In this document: one piece after another, positions 55,265 to 64,000 of the stretch | Layout of the letters: each line of letters starts with the position of its first letter | Numbering within the stretch: the stretch's first letter is position 1 | Assembly: GCF_000758665.1 (NCBI RefSeq) | Contig: NZ_CP009285.1 | Location: 6,324,001 to 6,388,000 of the forward strand | DNA from: Paenibacillus borealis | GTDB taxonomy: Bacteria; Bacillota; Bacilli; Paenibacillales; Paenibacillaceae | Reading direction: 5' to 3' | DNA: 64,000 nt | Program-made: the position numbers and the translations under genes | The notes under the pieces: model-generated | Database searches by the model: none | What the model was told of the DNA's origin: nothing | What the model saw: the letters and a program-made list of their open reading frames with translations, nothing else

Positions 55265-56524
55265 CTAATTCAGCGACTGCGCCAGCTCTTCCAGCTTGAC
55301 GGTCCGCTGCTCGCCTGTTTCCATCGACTTCAGGGCGATAACACCGCTGTTCAGCTCGTCTTCGCCAAGAATCGCCGTATACCGGGCCGACATGCGGTCC
55401 GCTGACTTCATCTGTGCCTTCATCTTCCGTCCCAGGTAATCGCGTTCTGCCGAGAAACCCAGGCTGCGCAGATGGAACAGCTGCTTGGTGATTTCCAGAT
55501 CTGCAGCTTCGCCCAATGCGACAAAATACACATCCAGCGGCTTCACTGCTTCCAGCTCTACTCCCTGATTCTCCAGAATCAGCAGAATACGCTCAAGGCC
55601 GATGCCGAAACCGATACCCGGCTGATCCGGTCCGCCGATTTCTTCCACCAGGCCGTTATACCGGCCGCCGCCGCCCACCGTGTCGATGGAGCCGATGCCT
55701 GCCGCTTTATACTCAAACGCTGTATGCGTGTAATAATCCAGACCGCGTACCAGACGGGGATTGATGCTGTACTCCACGCCCATCGCGTCCAAATGCCCTT
55801 TTACCTTGGCAAAATGCTCTGTGCACTCCTCGTCCAGACTATCCAGAATAGACGGGGCCCCGCCGAATTTATCCTGATCGACCTTGCAGTCCAGCACGCG
55901 CAGCGGGTTGCGTTCCATCCGGCGCTGGCAGTCGCTGCACAGGCTCTCTCTCATCGGTCTCAGGAAATCCAGCAGCTTCTCCCGGTACGCCGCGCGGCTA
56001 GGCGCGTTACCCACGGAATTCAGCTCCACTCTTACATCCTTCAGCCCCAGATCAAGATAGAACTGGTACCCGAGCGAAATCACTTCCGCATCGATTGCCG
56101 GGTCCACTGCACCGAAGGCTTCGATGCCGAATTGGTGGAACTGGCGGTATCTGCCTGCCTGCGGACGTTCATAGCGGAACATCGGTCCGATATAATACAG
56201 CTTGCTGACATCCGGCTCACCATACAGCTTGTTCTGCACATACGCGCGTACAACGCCCGCAGTCCCTTCGGGACGCAGTGCCAGATCGCGGTCGCCTTTG
56301 TCCTTGAAGGTGTACATTTCCCCTTCTACAATATCCGTTGTTTCACCTACACCACGCTCAAACAGCCCGGTGTGCTCGAACAGCGGTGTGCGGATCTCCC
56401 GGTAGTTGAAGCGGCGGCAGAGATCTCTTGCTTTGCCCTCAACGTACTGCCACTTCTCTACTGCACCCGGAAGCACATCCTGCGTACCGGTTGGTTTCTC
56501 GAATCTTTCTTTAGCCACAGCCAA
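55265..56524 (-). CDS. hisS: Histidyl-tRNA synthetase
   Basis: 419 residues. Class II motif 1 region PTGTQDVLPG and FEHTGLF, motif 2 MFRYERPQAGRYRQFHQFG, the His-specific GLDYYTHTAFEYK and GGGGRYNGLVEEIGG, and an HGTP anticodon-binding C-terminus. First gene after the T-box leader. Confidence 0.97.
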   Translation of the reverse strand: MAVAKERFEKPTGTQDVLPGAVEKWQYVEGKARDLCRRFNYREIRTPLFEHTGLFERGVGETTDIVEGEMYTFKDKGDRDLALRPEGTAGVVRAYVQNKLYGEPDVSKLYYIGPMFRYERPQAGRYRQFHQFGIEAFGAVDPAIDAEVISLGYQFYLDLGLKDVRVELNSVGNAPSRAAYREKLLDFLRPMRESLCSDCQRRMERNPLRVLDCKVDQDKFGGAPSILDSLDEECTEHFAKVKGHLDAMGVEYSINPRLVRGLDYYTHTAFEYKAAGIGSIDTVGGGGRYNGLVEEIGGPDQPGIGFGIGLERILLILENQGVELEAVKPLDVYFVALGEAADLEITKQLFHLRSLGFSAERDYLGRKMKAQMKSADRMSARYTAILGEDELNSGVIALKSMETGEQRTVKLEELAQSLN

Positions 56525-56590
56525 TCCCTCCTGAAAATAACCCCTCTTGCTTCATGGAACTCATTGTCTCTGCTTCTAAAAACAACAAAA

Positions 56591-56925
56591 AATCCCCCGC
56601 CCTGTTTAATTACAAACAGGGACGAGGGATTATCATAACCAATAATTCACCCGTGGTACCACCCACATTCCGGACATAAGCAACTGCTCTGCTCCACATC
56701 CGCTCTAAGCGGTTAACGCCCGCCTACGCGCAATCGGCTACTGACTCCGGGCAACCTGCTGCTGCCTGCTTTCGCCGTGCGTTCTCGGGGAGGTCATTCG
56801 TCCGTTCATCAACAGAATCCTTACAGCCATGCGGATCAGGTATTGCCGTCCTCACTTGGACGTGCAGCCGGATCTGCGGGATTCCTCTCTGGGGTTGTGG
56901 GCTACGGAGTACTTGGTCCCGTCAT
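56591..56925 (-). promoter_or_regulatory. T-box leader of hisS-aspS
   Basis: On the minus strand the T-box core GGGTGGTACCACGGG lies at 56650-56664. Upstream are an AGTA element and an AGAGAG (GA) element typical of stem I. Downstream is a terminator (56591-56631) with a CCCTGTTT/AAACAGGG stem and T6. Uncharged tRNA would favour the antiterminator and switch the operon on. In the likely specifier bulge I read GAC (Asp), but this assignment is tentative. Confidence 0.9.
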
Positions 56926-56931
56926 CAAAAC

Positions 56932-56945
56932 ATTATAACATACCG
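56932..56945 (-). promoter_or_regulatory. Extended -10 promoter of the hisS-aspS operon
   Basis: On the minus strand GGTATGTTATAAT has a TG extension and TATAAT; the -35 is poor. The identical 13-mer drives mnmA. Confidence 0.55.
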
Positions 56946-57115
56946 TATATTGTTAGATTCTACTGAACCACTGCGCTAAAGTCAAGGAATGAATTGAATT
57001 AAATTGAGTTAAGTATCCCTGCTCGCAGCCAGGGTGAATCAGCCGGAGCTGCGCAAGCGCACATGGCCTATGCAAGAACTGGACGCGGCTCCTCAGGATT
57101 ACCTGCCAGCCAGGA

Positions 57116-57190
57116 GGACTGAGATTCCGTTATGTGTCCAGAGATGCCTCATTTCGAGCTGGAATGAACAAGATAACGGAATCTCAGTCC
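57116..57190. repeat. 18-bp perfect inverted repeat plus 50-bp direct repeat
   Basis: GGACTGAGATTCCGTTAT (57116-57133) is the exact complement of the segment at 57173-57190, across 39 bases. The right arm also repeats 50 bases further on as ATAAGGGCCTCTCAGTCCG (57223-57241) with three mismatches. The surrounding 56946-57321 has no gene. Confidence 0.7.
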
Positions 57191-57321
57191 GTTTCATCCT
57201 CTAAAGTAAGCTTTTGTGGAAAATAAGGGCCTCTCAGTCCGCTACACGGTCTGCTTCACGCTACCGACTACTGACGCCCTTCTACTCCAAGCATGTAAAT
57301 TCTTAGATTTCAAAAAAAAAT

Positions 57322-57346
57322 GACCTGCAGCCGATTGCTGCAGGTC
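57322..57346 (-). terminator. Orphan intrinsic terminator
   Basis: GACCTGCAGC and GCTGCAGGTC form a perfect 10-bp stem, with T9 following on the minus strand. It lies far below the nearest gene, which has its own terminator at 57564-57597. A short RNA may start near a TATAAT at 57384-57389, but no -35 box is evident. Confidence 0.6.
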
Positions 57347-57563
57347 CATCATCATATATTATAAAAAAGGGGGTCATGCTTCTATTATAAACACGCTATA
57401 TTAAGGAATCATGAATGTAATATTACAGTTGCATTACAGAAAAGAAAGCGTTTTATTGAGTCGTACATGCCTGTGCCCGAACTCTACAGATTAGGTTACA
57501 CTACAACCCTATTCCCTGTCTAGAGAATTCATGCGGTTTCTGCTTCCCTGCGGGCAAATAAAT

Positions 57564-57597
57564 AGCTCCAGCCTCCCCCTAAGGGAGGACTGGAGCT
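57564..57597 (-). terminator. Terminator of the 148-residue gene
   Basis: AGCTCCAG and CTGGAGCT with an inner CTCCC/GGGAG pair; ATTTATTTG follows on the minus strand. 57347-57563 holds no gene I can support. Confidence 0.7.
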
Positions 57598-57631
57598 GAA
57601 TTGGTTATCCGGACTAAGCACGGCCTCCTGC

Positions 57632-58078
57632 TTAATCAAAAATCTCCACATAGGCCTGCTTGCCGCGCAGAACCTCAACAACCTCATTGTAGTGATTCTC
57701 AGCCACTTTGAGATCCATTACGTAGTGCAGGTTATCCAAATCGCTGCTTTTCAAATCAGAGCCGCTGTGCACCTCTCCCGCCGTACGTTCATCATCTGTC
57801 CGGCCCAGGTCATCATCAACAGTAACTCCAGGTACAATGGCTGCTCCGGTAAGCGGCCCTGCCGCGCCCCCTGCTGCGTAGACCCCTCCGGCAGCTGTAG
57901 CCGAAGTGTTATAGGGAGCCAGCGGAATCAGAATATTGCGGCGGTTGTTTCCGCCCGTATCCAGAGGATCCGTCAGCGCCGACACTTCAATTCCCTCCAC
58001 ACCGTATGGAATCAGTGCTGTCTTGGCACCTTCTGCTGCATCTTCTGTGCTGAAATAGGCTTGGATTCTTTTAGTCAT
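57632..58078 (-). CDS. Hypothetical protein, general-stress-like
   Basis: 148 residues. The N-terminus MTKRIQAYFSTEDAAEGAKT looks like a YflT/YsnF-type fold that begins with an intramolecular beta-alpha unit. A glycine/alanine-rich loop (ATAAGGVYAAGGAAGPLTG) and a C-terminal YVMDLKVAENHYNEVVEVL follow. Probably cytosolic and stress related. Function unknown. 69 bases separate it from the DJ-1-like gene on the same strand. Confidence 0.7.
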   Translation of the reverse strand: MTKRIQAYFSTEDAAEGAKTALIPYGVEGIEVSALTDPLDTGGNNRRNILIPLAPYNTSATAAGGVYAAGGAAGPLTGAAIVPGVTVDDDLGRTDDERTAGEVHSGSDLKSSDLDNLHYVMDLKVAENHYNEVVEVLRGKQAYVEIFD

Positions 58079-58147
58079 GGTAAATCCCTCCCAAAGGTTA
58101 GTTTAAGTATTACAGCGCTGCATGAGTTCATTCAGATCAAGCATGTA

Positions 58148-58654
58148 TTACAACACCTTAAGCAGCTCACGCACAAATGCGGGCTCATCCTTGGGTGTGC
58201 GTGAAGTAATGTAATTGCCGTCCACGACGACCTCTTCATCCTTGAATTCCGCACCGGCATTGATGAGATCATCCTTCAGCGGCGGATAGGAGGTAAGCGT
58301 GCGGCCTTGTACCAGACCGGCACTGATCAGAATCTGCGGCCCGTGGCAGATAGCAGCAATAGGCTTGCCTGCACCGTCCGCATCTTTTACAAATTGCAGG
58401 ATATCCTGGTCAAGACGAAGGTTCTCCGGCGAAGATCCGCCCGGGATGACTACAGCATCATAATCTCCGGCTTTCACCTCGCTGACCGCCTTATGGGCGG
58501 CATAAGACACGCTGCCTTTTTTACCGAGCAGGGTCTCATTTTTCTTCAGACCAATAATCTCTGCCTGATGTCCGGCCTGCAGTACTTCTTCGTAAGGCAC
58601 CTTCATTTCGGAATCCTCAAAACCATTAGCGAGCAGAAATGCTACTTTACTCAT
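58148..58654 (-). CDS. DJ-1/PfpI family protein (YfkM/general stress protein 18-like)
   Basis: 168 residues. FLLANGFEDSEMKVPYEEVL, VVIPGGSSPENLRLD and the nucleophile elbow AAICHGPQILISAGLV with the reactive Cys. Relatives act as deglycases or proteases in stress defence; the activity of this one is not shown. Confidence 0.9.
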   Translation of the reverse strand: MSKVAFLLANGFEDSEMKVPYEEVLQAGHQAEIIGLKKNETLLGKKGSVSYAAHKAVSEVKAGDYDAVVIPGGSSPENLRLDQDILQFVKDADGAGKPIAAICHGPQILISAGLVQGRTLTSYPPLKDDLINAGAEFKDEEVVVDGNYITSRTPKDEPAFVRELLKVL

Positions 58655-58818
58655 TGAGATATATTTCTCCTCTCTACGCTATTCTGTTCTCGTCATTCTA
58701 TTACCCTCATTCCCCTGCTTTATAACGAGATCAGGGCAGCTTTCGCAAAATCCCGCCGGCTACCCCCCATTTGAACGCTCCAAAAAACACAGAAATAAGC
58801 CGCCTTCTCCCGCACTCC

Positions 58819-58974
58819 TTACGTCCGCGGCAGAAGGTTGCGGCTTGTTCCCTTGAGCATCTGCGGCTCCCTCTGCTCCCCGGCTCCCCTTGCCGTCGCA
58901 GCAGCTTCAGTCATAGAGCCCGCTGTAGAGCTCTGTATACTGTTCCATATCCATGCTTTCTGTGATTGTCTCAT
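58819..58974 (-). CDS. Candidate 51-residue protein in a gene-free gap
   Basis: The frame begins ATG 58974 with GGGGAG eight bases upstream (MRQSQKAWIWNSIQSSTAG). A shorter frame in another phase, MDMEQYTELYSGLYD, lies inside. A GC-rich hairpin (58797-58846, AAGCCGC/GCGGCTT with CCTTCT/AGAAGG) ends the region, with a T-run farther on. Composition is unremarkable and no family is seen, so it may be a small RNA instead. The rest of 58655-59048 shows nothing. Confidence 0.25.
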   Translation of the reverse strand: MRQSQKAWIWNSIQSSTAGSMTEAAATARGAGEQREPQMLKGTSRNLLPRT

Positions 58975-59048
58975 GCTACTTACTCCCCGCAACTTGTGTA
59001 TAATGGTTCTTCACTAGTTTATCCAGCCGGGGAAACCGCTATCCAATA

Positions 59049-59072
59049 CAAAAAAGACCCCAAACGGGGTCC
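59049..59072 (-). terminator. Terminator of the relA-dtd transcript
   Basis: GGACCCC-GTTT-GGGGTC followed by T6 on the minus strand, 64 bases after dtd. Confidence 0.88.
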
Positions 59073-59135
59073 TTACATCCAGCTGTAAAATTAGATTGTC
59101 ATATTAAGCCCGCTTAGCGGCCGCCTCTTCCAAGA

Positions 59136-59579
59136 CTAGCCCCGGCTGTCCAGCAGCAGGGTAACCGGGCCCCAGTTCGTCAGGGAGACGTCCATCATCG
59201 CTCCAAAAATACCGGTCTCCACCTGAAGTCCGCCTCTGCGCAGCTCCTGGTTGAAGTAGTCATAGAGCCGCTCGGCCTCCGCCGGAGCCGCCGCAGCCAT
59301 GAAGTTGGGCCGCCGGCCCTTGCGGCAGTCCCCGTACAGGGTGAACTGGGACACAGACAGGATTGCTCCGCCGGCATCTGTTACACTGAAGTTCATTTTG
59401 CCGGCGTCATCCTCAAAGATCCGCAGTCCGGCTACCTTGTCAGCCAAATACTTGGCATCCTTCTCCGTATCTTCATGGGTTACGCCGACCAGCAGCATCA
59501 GGCCCTCTCCAATCGCTCCGGTTACTGTTCCGTCCACCGTCACACTCGCATCCTTGCAGCGCTGTACAACCACTCTCAT
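59136..59579 (-). CDS. dtd: D-aminoacyl-tRNA deacylase
   Basis: 147 residues, normal length. [17 protein letters not shown], the [11 protein letters not shown] motif and the C-terminal [11 protein letters not shown] with the Gly-cisPro-like GP pair. Removes D-amino acids and glycine from mischarged tRNA. It lies 37 bases after relA. Confidence 0.97.
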   Translation of the reverse strand: MRVVVQRCKDASVTVDGTVTGAIGEGLMLLVGVTHEDTEKDAKYLADKVAGLRIFEDDAGKMNFSVTDAGGAILSVSQFTLYGDCRKGRRPNFMAAAAPAEAERLYDYFNQELRRGGLQVETGIFGAMMDVSLTNWGPVTLLLDSRG

Positions 59580-59616
59580 AACATCCTTCAGCTCCTTGCC
59601 TTGTTGCCTTCATGCC

Positions 59617-61797
59617 TTATTGCATAATGCGGTTAACCGTATAAACATCCTTCACGCGCTTGACCTTATCCACCACAGACTGCAGATGATCGGTGTTGCG
59701 GATCAGAATCGTCATATGAATCATCGCCATCTTGTTCTTGTCAGAGCGTCCCGTAACCGCTGAGATATTGGTCTTGCTCTCCGACACCGCCTGCAGCACT
59801 TCATTCAGCAGTCCGTTGCGGTCATGGCCCGTAATCTCAATATCGACGCTATAGTTGGCCTCCATGCTGCCTTCCCATTCCACTTCAATGACACGGGCTG
59901 ATTCCTCCCCGTCCCCTTCACCCGGAATGTTCGGACAATCCTCACGGTGCACGGATACGCCGCGTCCGCGGGTTACATAACCAATAATATCGTCGCCCGG
60001 CACGGGATTACAACATCGTGCGAAGCGTACAAGCAGATTATCAATCCCTTTGACACGCACGCCGTTGGTCGGCTGATTGCGCTTCTCCCCGCTGGATTTG
60101 ATCTCCTTCATCTCAGAAGTCAGCTCCAGATGACCGGCGGCTTCTTCCTGGTCCTTACGCAGCTTCTCGGTCAGCTTGGAGGCAATCTGCGCGGCTGTAA
60201 TCCCGCCAAAACCTACTGCGGAGAGCATATCCTCTACATCATTGAAGGCGAATTTCTTCGCTGCTTCTGACAATTTATCTTCCGTCAGCCAGTCAGAGAC
60301 CTCCACGTTCAGGCGCTTCAGCTCACGTTCGATCGCTTCACGGCCTTTTTCAACGTTCTCTTCCCGCTTCTCCTTCTTGAACCATTGCTTGATCTTGCTT
60401 CGCGCATGTGAAGACTGGGCAATCTTCAGCCAGTCACGGCTCGGCCCGTACGAGTTCTTCGAGGTCAGAATCTCCACGATATCCCCGGTCTTCAGCTTAT
60501 GGTCGAGCGGTACGATGCGCCCGTTGACCTTGGAGCCGATCGTCCGGTTGCCGACCTCTGTATGGATGCGGAACGCGAAGTCAAGCGGCACAGAGCCTGC
60601 AGGCAGCTCTACAACCTCACCCTTAGGCGTGAACACAAAGACGAGGTCGGAGAAAAAGTCCATTTTGAGCGACTCCACGAATTCTTCCGCATCCTTAGCT
60701 TCATGCTGCAGCTCCAGAATCTCGCGGAAGAACGGCATCCGGTTCTCCGGATTCACGTTGTTGCTGCTGCCTTCCTTATACGCCCAATGCGCAGCTATCC
60801 CGAATTCGGCCGTACGGTGCATCTCCCAGGTACGGATCTGCACTTCAGTAGGCTCCCCTCCGGGACCCACTACCGTTGTATGCAAAGACTGATACATATT
60901 CGCTTTGGGCATGGCGATATAATCCTTGAACCGGCCAGGCATCGGCTTCCAAAGAGTATGGATAATTCCTAACGTAGCATAACAATCCTTAATATTGTCG
61001 ACGATAATGCGGATGGCCAGCAGATCATAGATTTCGTTGAACTGCTTGTTCTTGGTGCTCATCTTGTTATAGACACTGTAAATATGCTTCGGGCGTCCCG
61101 AAAGATCCCCTTCGATGCCCATTTCATCCAGCTTGGCGCGGATCCGCCCGATAACGCTGTCGATAAACTGCTCACGTTCTGCCCGTTTCTTGTGTACAAG
61201 ATTGGCAATCCGGTAATACTGCTGCGGATTCAGATAACGGAGGGCAATATCCTCCATCTCCCATTTAATCGCAGAGATCCCCAAGCGGTCCGCAATGGGA
61301 CAAAAAATCTCCAGAGTCTCATAGGAAATACGGCGCTGGCTCTCTTCCGACTGGTACTTGAGCGTACGCATATTATGCAGACGGTCCGCCAGCTTAATCA
61401 CAATGACCCGGATATCCTGAGCCATAGCGATGAACATTTTGCGGTAATTCTCGTTCTGCTGCTCTTCCTTAGAGCGGAACCGGATGCGTTCCAGCTTGGT
61501 CAGACCGTCCACCAGCATGGCGCAGGTATCGCCAAATTTCGCGCGAATCTGGTCCAGTGACACCGTCGTATCTTCTACAACATCATGCAACAGCGCTGCA
61601 ATAATAGATATAACATCCATTTGCATGTTGACGACAATATCTGCGACCGCCAGCGGATGCAGAATGTATGGCTCCCCCGATTTCCGAACCTGCCCGTGAT
61701 GAGCCTGATCGGCAAACTCATAAGCTTCCCGGATGCGGAGAAGATCTTTTTCTTTTATATAGGCGCCGGCCTTTTCGGTTAATTGCTCTATGCCCAT
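59617..61797 (-). CDS. relA: Bifunctional (p)ppGpp synthetase/hydrolase Rel
   Basis: 726 residues from ATG 61797, the usual length; in-frame codons further upstream extend it without family support. HD hydrolase (AALLHDVVEDTTVSLDQI), synthetase (YNKMSTKNKQFNEIYDLLAIRI), TGS (FVFTPKGEVVELPAGSVPLD), a CC/zinc-finger region (RFARCCNPVPGDDIIGY) and a C-terminal ACT domain. It senses uncharged tRNA on ribosomes and makes or breaks (p)ppGpp. Its hydrolase motif is intact. Confidence 0.96.
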   Translation of the reverse strand: MGIEQLTEKAGAYIKEKDLLRIREAYEFADQAHHGQVRKSGEPYILHPLAVADIVVNMQMDVISIIAALLHDVVEDTTVSLDQIRAKFGDTCAMLVDGLTKLERIRFRSKEEQQNENYRKMFIAMAQDIRVIVIKLADRLHNMRTLKYQSEESQRRISYETLEIFCPIADRLGISAIKWEMEDIALRYLNPQQYYRIANLVHKKRAEREQFIDSVIGRIRAKLDEMGIEGDLSGRPKHIYSVYNKMSTKNKQFNEIYDLLAIRIIVDNIKDCYATLGIIHTLWKPMPGRFKDYIAMPKANMYQSLHTTVVGPGGEPTEVQIRTWEMHRTAEFGIAAHWAYKEGSSNNVNPENRMPFFREILELQHEAKDAEEFVESLKMDFFSDLVFVFTPKGEVVELPAGSVPLDFAFRIHTEVGNRTIGSKVNGRIVPLDHKLKTGDIVEILTSKNSYGPSRDWLKIAQSSHARSKIKQWFKKEKREENVEKGREAIERELKRLNVEVSDWLTEDKLSEAAKKFAFNDVEDMLSAVGFGGITAAQIASKLTEKLRKDQEEAAGHLELTSEMKEIKSSGEKRNQPTNGVRVKGIDNLLVRFARCCNPVPGDDIIGYVTRGRGVSVHREDCPNIPGEGDGEESARVIEVEWEGSMEANYSVDIEITGHDRNGLLNEVLQAVSESKTNISAVTGRSDKNKMAMIHMTILIRNTDHLQSVVDKVKRVKDVYTVNRIMQ

Positions 61798-62105
61798 TCT
61801 CGTCGTATCCGTTTCCCTTCTATAATAAAATGAACCCGCAAGCCGTGCAGAATTTGCAGGTTCCATATGTTCCAAACTGCACTACGCACAGATTAAAGTT
61901 GTCTATAATTATGACGCTTACGGAGGATTACGTCAACACTTGCCATAGCGTGGTATTCCTGTAAGGGAAAGGGACAAGAAAAGACAATTTTGTGGCGCGC
62001 GCAAAAATGTTGTTGTAAAAAGGCGCCGATCTATTTAATCTAGTAAAGGCGGTTTTTTAACGTCAAGCTTACATCAAATTAGATCAGAAAGAGAAGTGAA
62101 CTCCA

Positions 62106-63416
62106 TTGCAACGCGAAATTCAAGTTAACGAAAGACTCCCTTGGGGCCCGGGTTTCCTCCTGAGTCTTCAGCATTTGTTCGCCATGTTCGGCAGCACAGT
62201 GCTTGTCCCCAACCTGTTCGGTGTAGATCCCGGCATGATCCTGCTGATGAATGGTATCGGCACCTTGCTTTACATTCTGATCTGCCGCGGCAAAATCCCC
62301 GCATATCTTGGTTCAAGCTTCGCCTTCATCTCTCCGGTATTAAGTGTGCTAGATAAACATTCCGGCGATCATGAGCATGGATATTCGCTTGCACTTGGCG
62401 CATTTATTGTTACTGGTGTTATTTTTATTCTAGTCGCTTTGATCGTGCGTTATGCGGGCACCGGCTGGATTAATGTCGTATTCCCTCCGGCGGTTATGGG
62501 CGCTATCGTAGCAACCATCGGACTGGAGCTCGTTCCTGTAGCAGCACGCATGGCCGGACTGATTGCTCCTGAAGGAGTGGCCGCCACTGACTGGACTCCG
62601 GATGGAAAAGCTATTACCTTGTCGATGGTCACGCTGGGCGTTACCGTACTCGGCTCCGTGTTATTCCGCGGCTTCCCCAAAATCATTCATATCCTCATCG
62701 GTATCGTTACCGGTTATGTACTCGCTTATATCTTGGGCCAGGTAAATACAGGGGCTATCTCTGAAGCCCATTTCCTGTCCCATCCAACGATTATCACCCC
62801 ATCTTTCGAATGGTCGGTAATTTTCACAATCATCCCTGTATCGCTTGTTGTTATTGTTGAGCATATCGGCCACTTGCTGGTAACCAGCAACATTGTCGGC
62901 AAAGACCTGACCAAAGATCCCGGACTGGACCGCTCACTGATGGGTAACGGGATTTCCACGGTACTATCAGGATTCCTGGGCTCCACCCCGAATACCACTT
63001 ATGGTGAAAATATCGGCGTTATGGCGCTTACCAAAGTCTACTCGGTGTACGTAATCGGCGGCGCTGCAGTGATCGCTATCCTGCTTTCGTTCTCCGGAAC
63101 ATTCTCGTCGGTCATTGCTAATATCCCGCAGCCGGTCATGGGCGGTGTCTCACTCTTACTGTTCGGAGTAATTGCCGCATCGGGTCTGCGTATTTTCGTG
63201 GAGCAGAAGGTCGATTTCTCCAAAGCTACCAACATGATTCTGGCTACTCTGGTACTGGTGGTCGGCATCAGCGGTATCTCACTGACGATCTACGGTGTAC
63301 AGCTGAAAGGTATGGCACTGGCGACAATCGTCGGTATGGTTCTCTCCTTGCTCTTCAAGCTGTTCGAGGTTCTTGGCTTGTCCAATGAACAGGAAGCAGA
63401 GAAATCCGCTCATTAA
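62106..63416 (+). CDS. Uracil permease (NCS2, UraA/PyrP-like)
   Basis: 436 residues, 14 predicted helices. LSLQHLFAMFGSTVLVPNLF, YLGSSFAFISPVL and EHIGHLLVTSNIVGKDL are typical of UraA. The TTG start follows a purine-rich GAGAAGTGA. An unusual CGCC...GGCG stem followed by GTTTTTT (about 62022-62060) in the leader could act as an attenuator. Divergent from relA, convergent with apt. Confidence 0.92.
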   Translation: MQREIQVNERLPWGPGFLLSLQHLFAMFGSTVLVPNLFGVDPGMILLMNGIGTLLYILICRGKIPAYLGSSFAFISPVLSVLDKHSGDHEHGYSLALGAFIVTGVIFILVALIVRYAGTGWINVVFPPAVMGAIVATIGLELVPVAARMAGLIAPEGVAATDWTPDGKAITLSMVTLGVTVLGSVLFRGFPKIIHILIGIVTGYVLAYILGQVNTGAISEAHFLSHPTIITPSFEWSVIFTIIPVSLVVIVEHIGHLLVTSNIVGKDLTKDPGLDRSLMGNGISTVLSGFLGSTPNTTYGENIGVMALTKVYSVYVIGGAAVIAILLSFSGTFSSVIANIPQPVMGGVSLLLFGVIAASGLRIFVEQKVDFSKATNMILATLVLVVGISGISLTIYGVQLKGMALATIVGMVLSLLFKLFEVLGLSNEQEAEKSAH

Positions 63417-63470
63417 GCCCTGAATACTTATATATAATAGAAGAAACACGGTTATAAAGTACTTTTACGG

Positions 63471-63542
63471 ACCGTAGAGCTCTTATCCTTTCAAAAAGAG
63501 TGCATTTCGCCGTGCTAACGACCGTGGTGCACTTATCACTTC
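63471..63542. repeat. 50-bp direct repeat between uraA-like gene and apt
   Basis: ACCGTAGAGCTCTTATCCTT (63471) and ACCGTGGTGCACTTATCACT (63521) are related copies exactly 50 bases apart. Confidence 0.55.
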
Positions 63543-63572
63543 TCTAGCCTATAAATTCTAATATTTCAAAAA

Positions 63573-63612
63573 AAAGCGGACTGCTGTCTTAAATCGACAG
63601 CAGTCCGCTTTA
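63573..63612. terminator. Bidirectional terminator between uracil permease and apt
   Basis: GCGGACTGCTGTC and GACAGCAGTCCGC form a perfect 13-bp stem. T8 follows on the minus strand and TTTATATTT on the plus strand. Confidence 0.9.
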
Positions 63613-63641
63613 TATTTCCCGGGAAAAGTTGTCCGGGTGAA

Positions 63642-64000
63642 TTAATCCTCGTAAGTCAACAGGGTAACCACTTCAATATCAGACAGCTTATTGCGTCCGG
63701 CCAGAGCCGTCAGTTCAATCAGGAATGCTGCGCCGACCACCTGTCCGCCAAGCTGCTCCACCAGGCTTACCGAAGTAGCGATCGTGCCGCCGGTAGCGAG
63801 CAGATCATCAGCAATCAGAACCTTCTGTCCCGGCTGGATAGCGTCTGTGTGTACGGCAAGGGTATCTTTGCCGTATTCCAGATCGTATCCCACTTCAATC
63901 GTCGCGTAAGGAAGCTTGCCGCTTTTGCGGATGGGCACAAAACCGACGCCCAGTGCATACGCCAGCGGTGCACCTACTACAAAGCCGCGCGCCTCCGGTC
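63642..64000 (-). CDS. apt: Adenine phosphoribosyltransferase, partial at window edge
   Basis: The C-terminal 118 residues are present and the frame continues past the right edge. It shows [39 protein letters not shown] and the PRPP motif [13 protein letters not shown]. Salvages adenine to AMP. In Bacillales it lies directly upstream of relA; here a uracil permease gene lies between. Confidence 0.96.
   Translation of the reverse strand, partial: PEARGFVVGAPLAYALGVGFVPIRKSGKLPYATIEVGYDLEYGKDTLAVHTDAIQPGQKVLIADDLLATGGTIATSVSLVEQLGGQVVGAAFLIELTALAGRNKLSDIEVVTLLTYED

Overview
The window looks like chromosome from a Paenibacillus-type bacterium (Bacillota). Reasons: strong AGGAGG-like ribosome sites, frequent TTG/GTG starts, a T-box leader, YesM/YesN-type two-component regulation, SLH-anchored glycan hydrolases, a cysteine-free CymR, and the housekeeping order apt-relA-dtd-hisS-aspS-tcdA-rarA known from Bacillales. 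No rRNA, tRNA or CRISPR array was seen.

Layout. 0-10 kb is a beta-glucan locus: the end of a GH16 lichenase, a lipoprotein solute-binding protein, a divergent YesM-like kinase with a YesN-like regulator, and a 1506-residue surface GH16 enzyme with SLH and carbohydrate-binding modules. 10-15 kb carries iscS with a PRC-barrel and a zinc-ribbon protein, a DUF523 protein, an HMCES/YedK-type abasic-site protein and a lipoprotein. 15-17 kb is a GH13 alpha-glycosidase. 17.5-30 kb is a 14-gene same-strand cluster: a cystine/amino-acid-type ABC importer, a sulfonate-type ABC importer, two GNAT acetyltransferases, a MocR/2-aminoadipate-type PLP enzyme, a GldA-like dehydrogenase and four paralogous glutathionyl-hydroquinone reductase-like proteins. 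A divergent AraC regulator sits at its head. 31-33 kb is a translesion polymerase cassette with two LexA-like boxes flanking its promoter. 33.4-35 kb is an IS110-family element. 35-37 kb holds cymR and divergent mnmA. 37-43 kb encodes a GH48/GH9 cellulase pair. 43.6-64 kb is the conserved block (rarA, tcdA, aspS, hisS, dtd, relA, apt) interleaved with a chemoreceptor, HelD, two nucleobase permeases, a DJ-1/PfpI protein and small genes.

How it fits together. CymR (cysteine regulator), IscS (cysteine desulfurase) and MnmA (tRNA 2-thiolation) are usually neighbours in Bacillales. Here iscS lies about 23 kb from cymR, with the thiol/sulfur-flavoured cluster and the IS110 element between them. I infer an accessory sulfur or thiol-conjugate acquisition island; this is the best candidate for an undescribed system in the window. 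A second theme is a family of short tandem arrays with a 50-51 bp period. They occur mainly between convergent genes; the largest, about 10.7 units after the chemoreceptor gene, encodes a conserved RNA hairpin in each unit.
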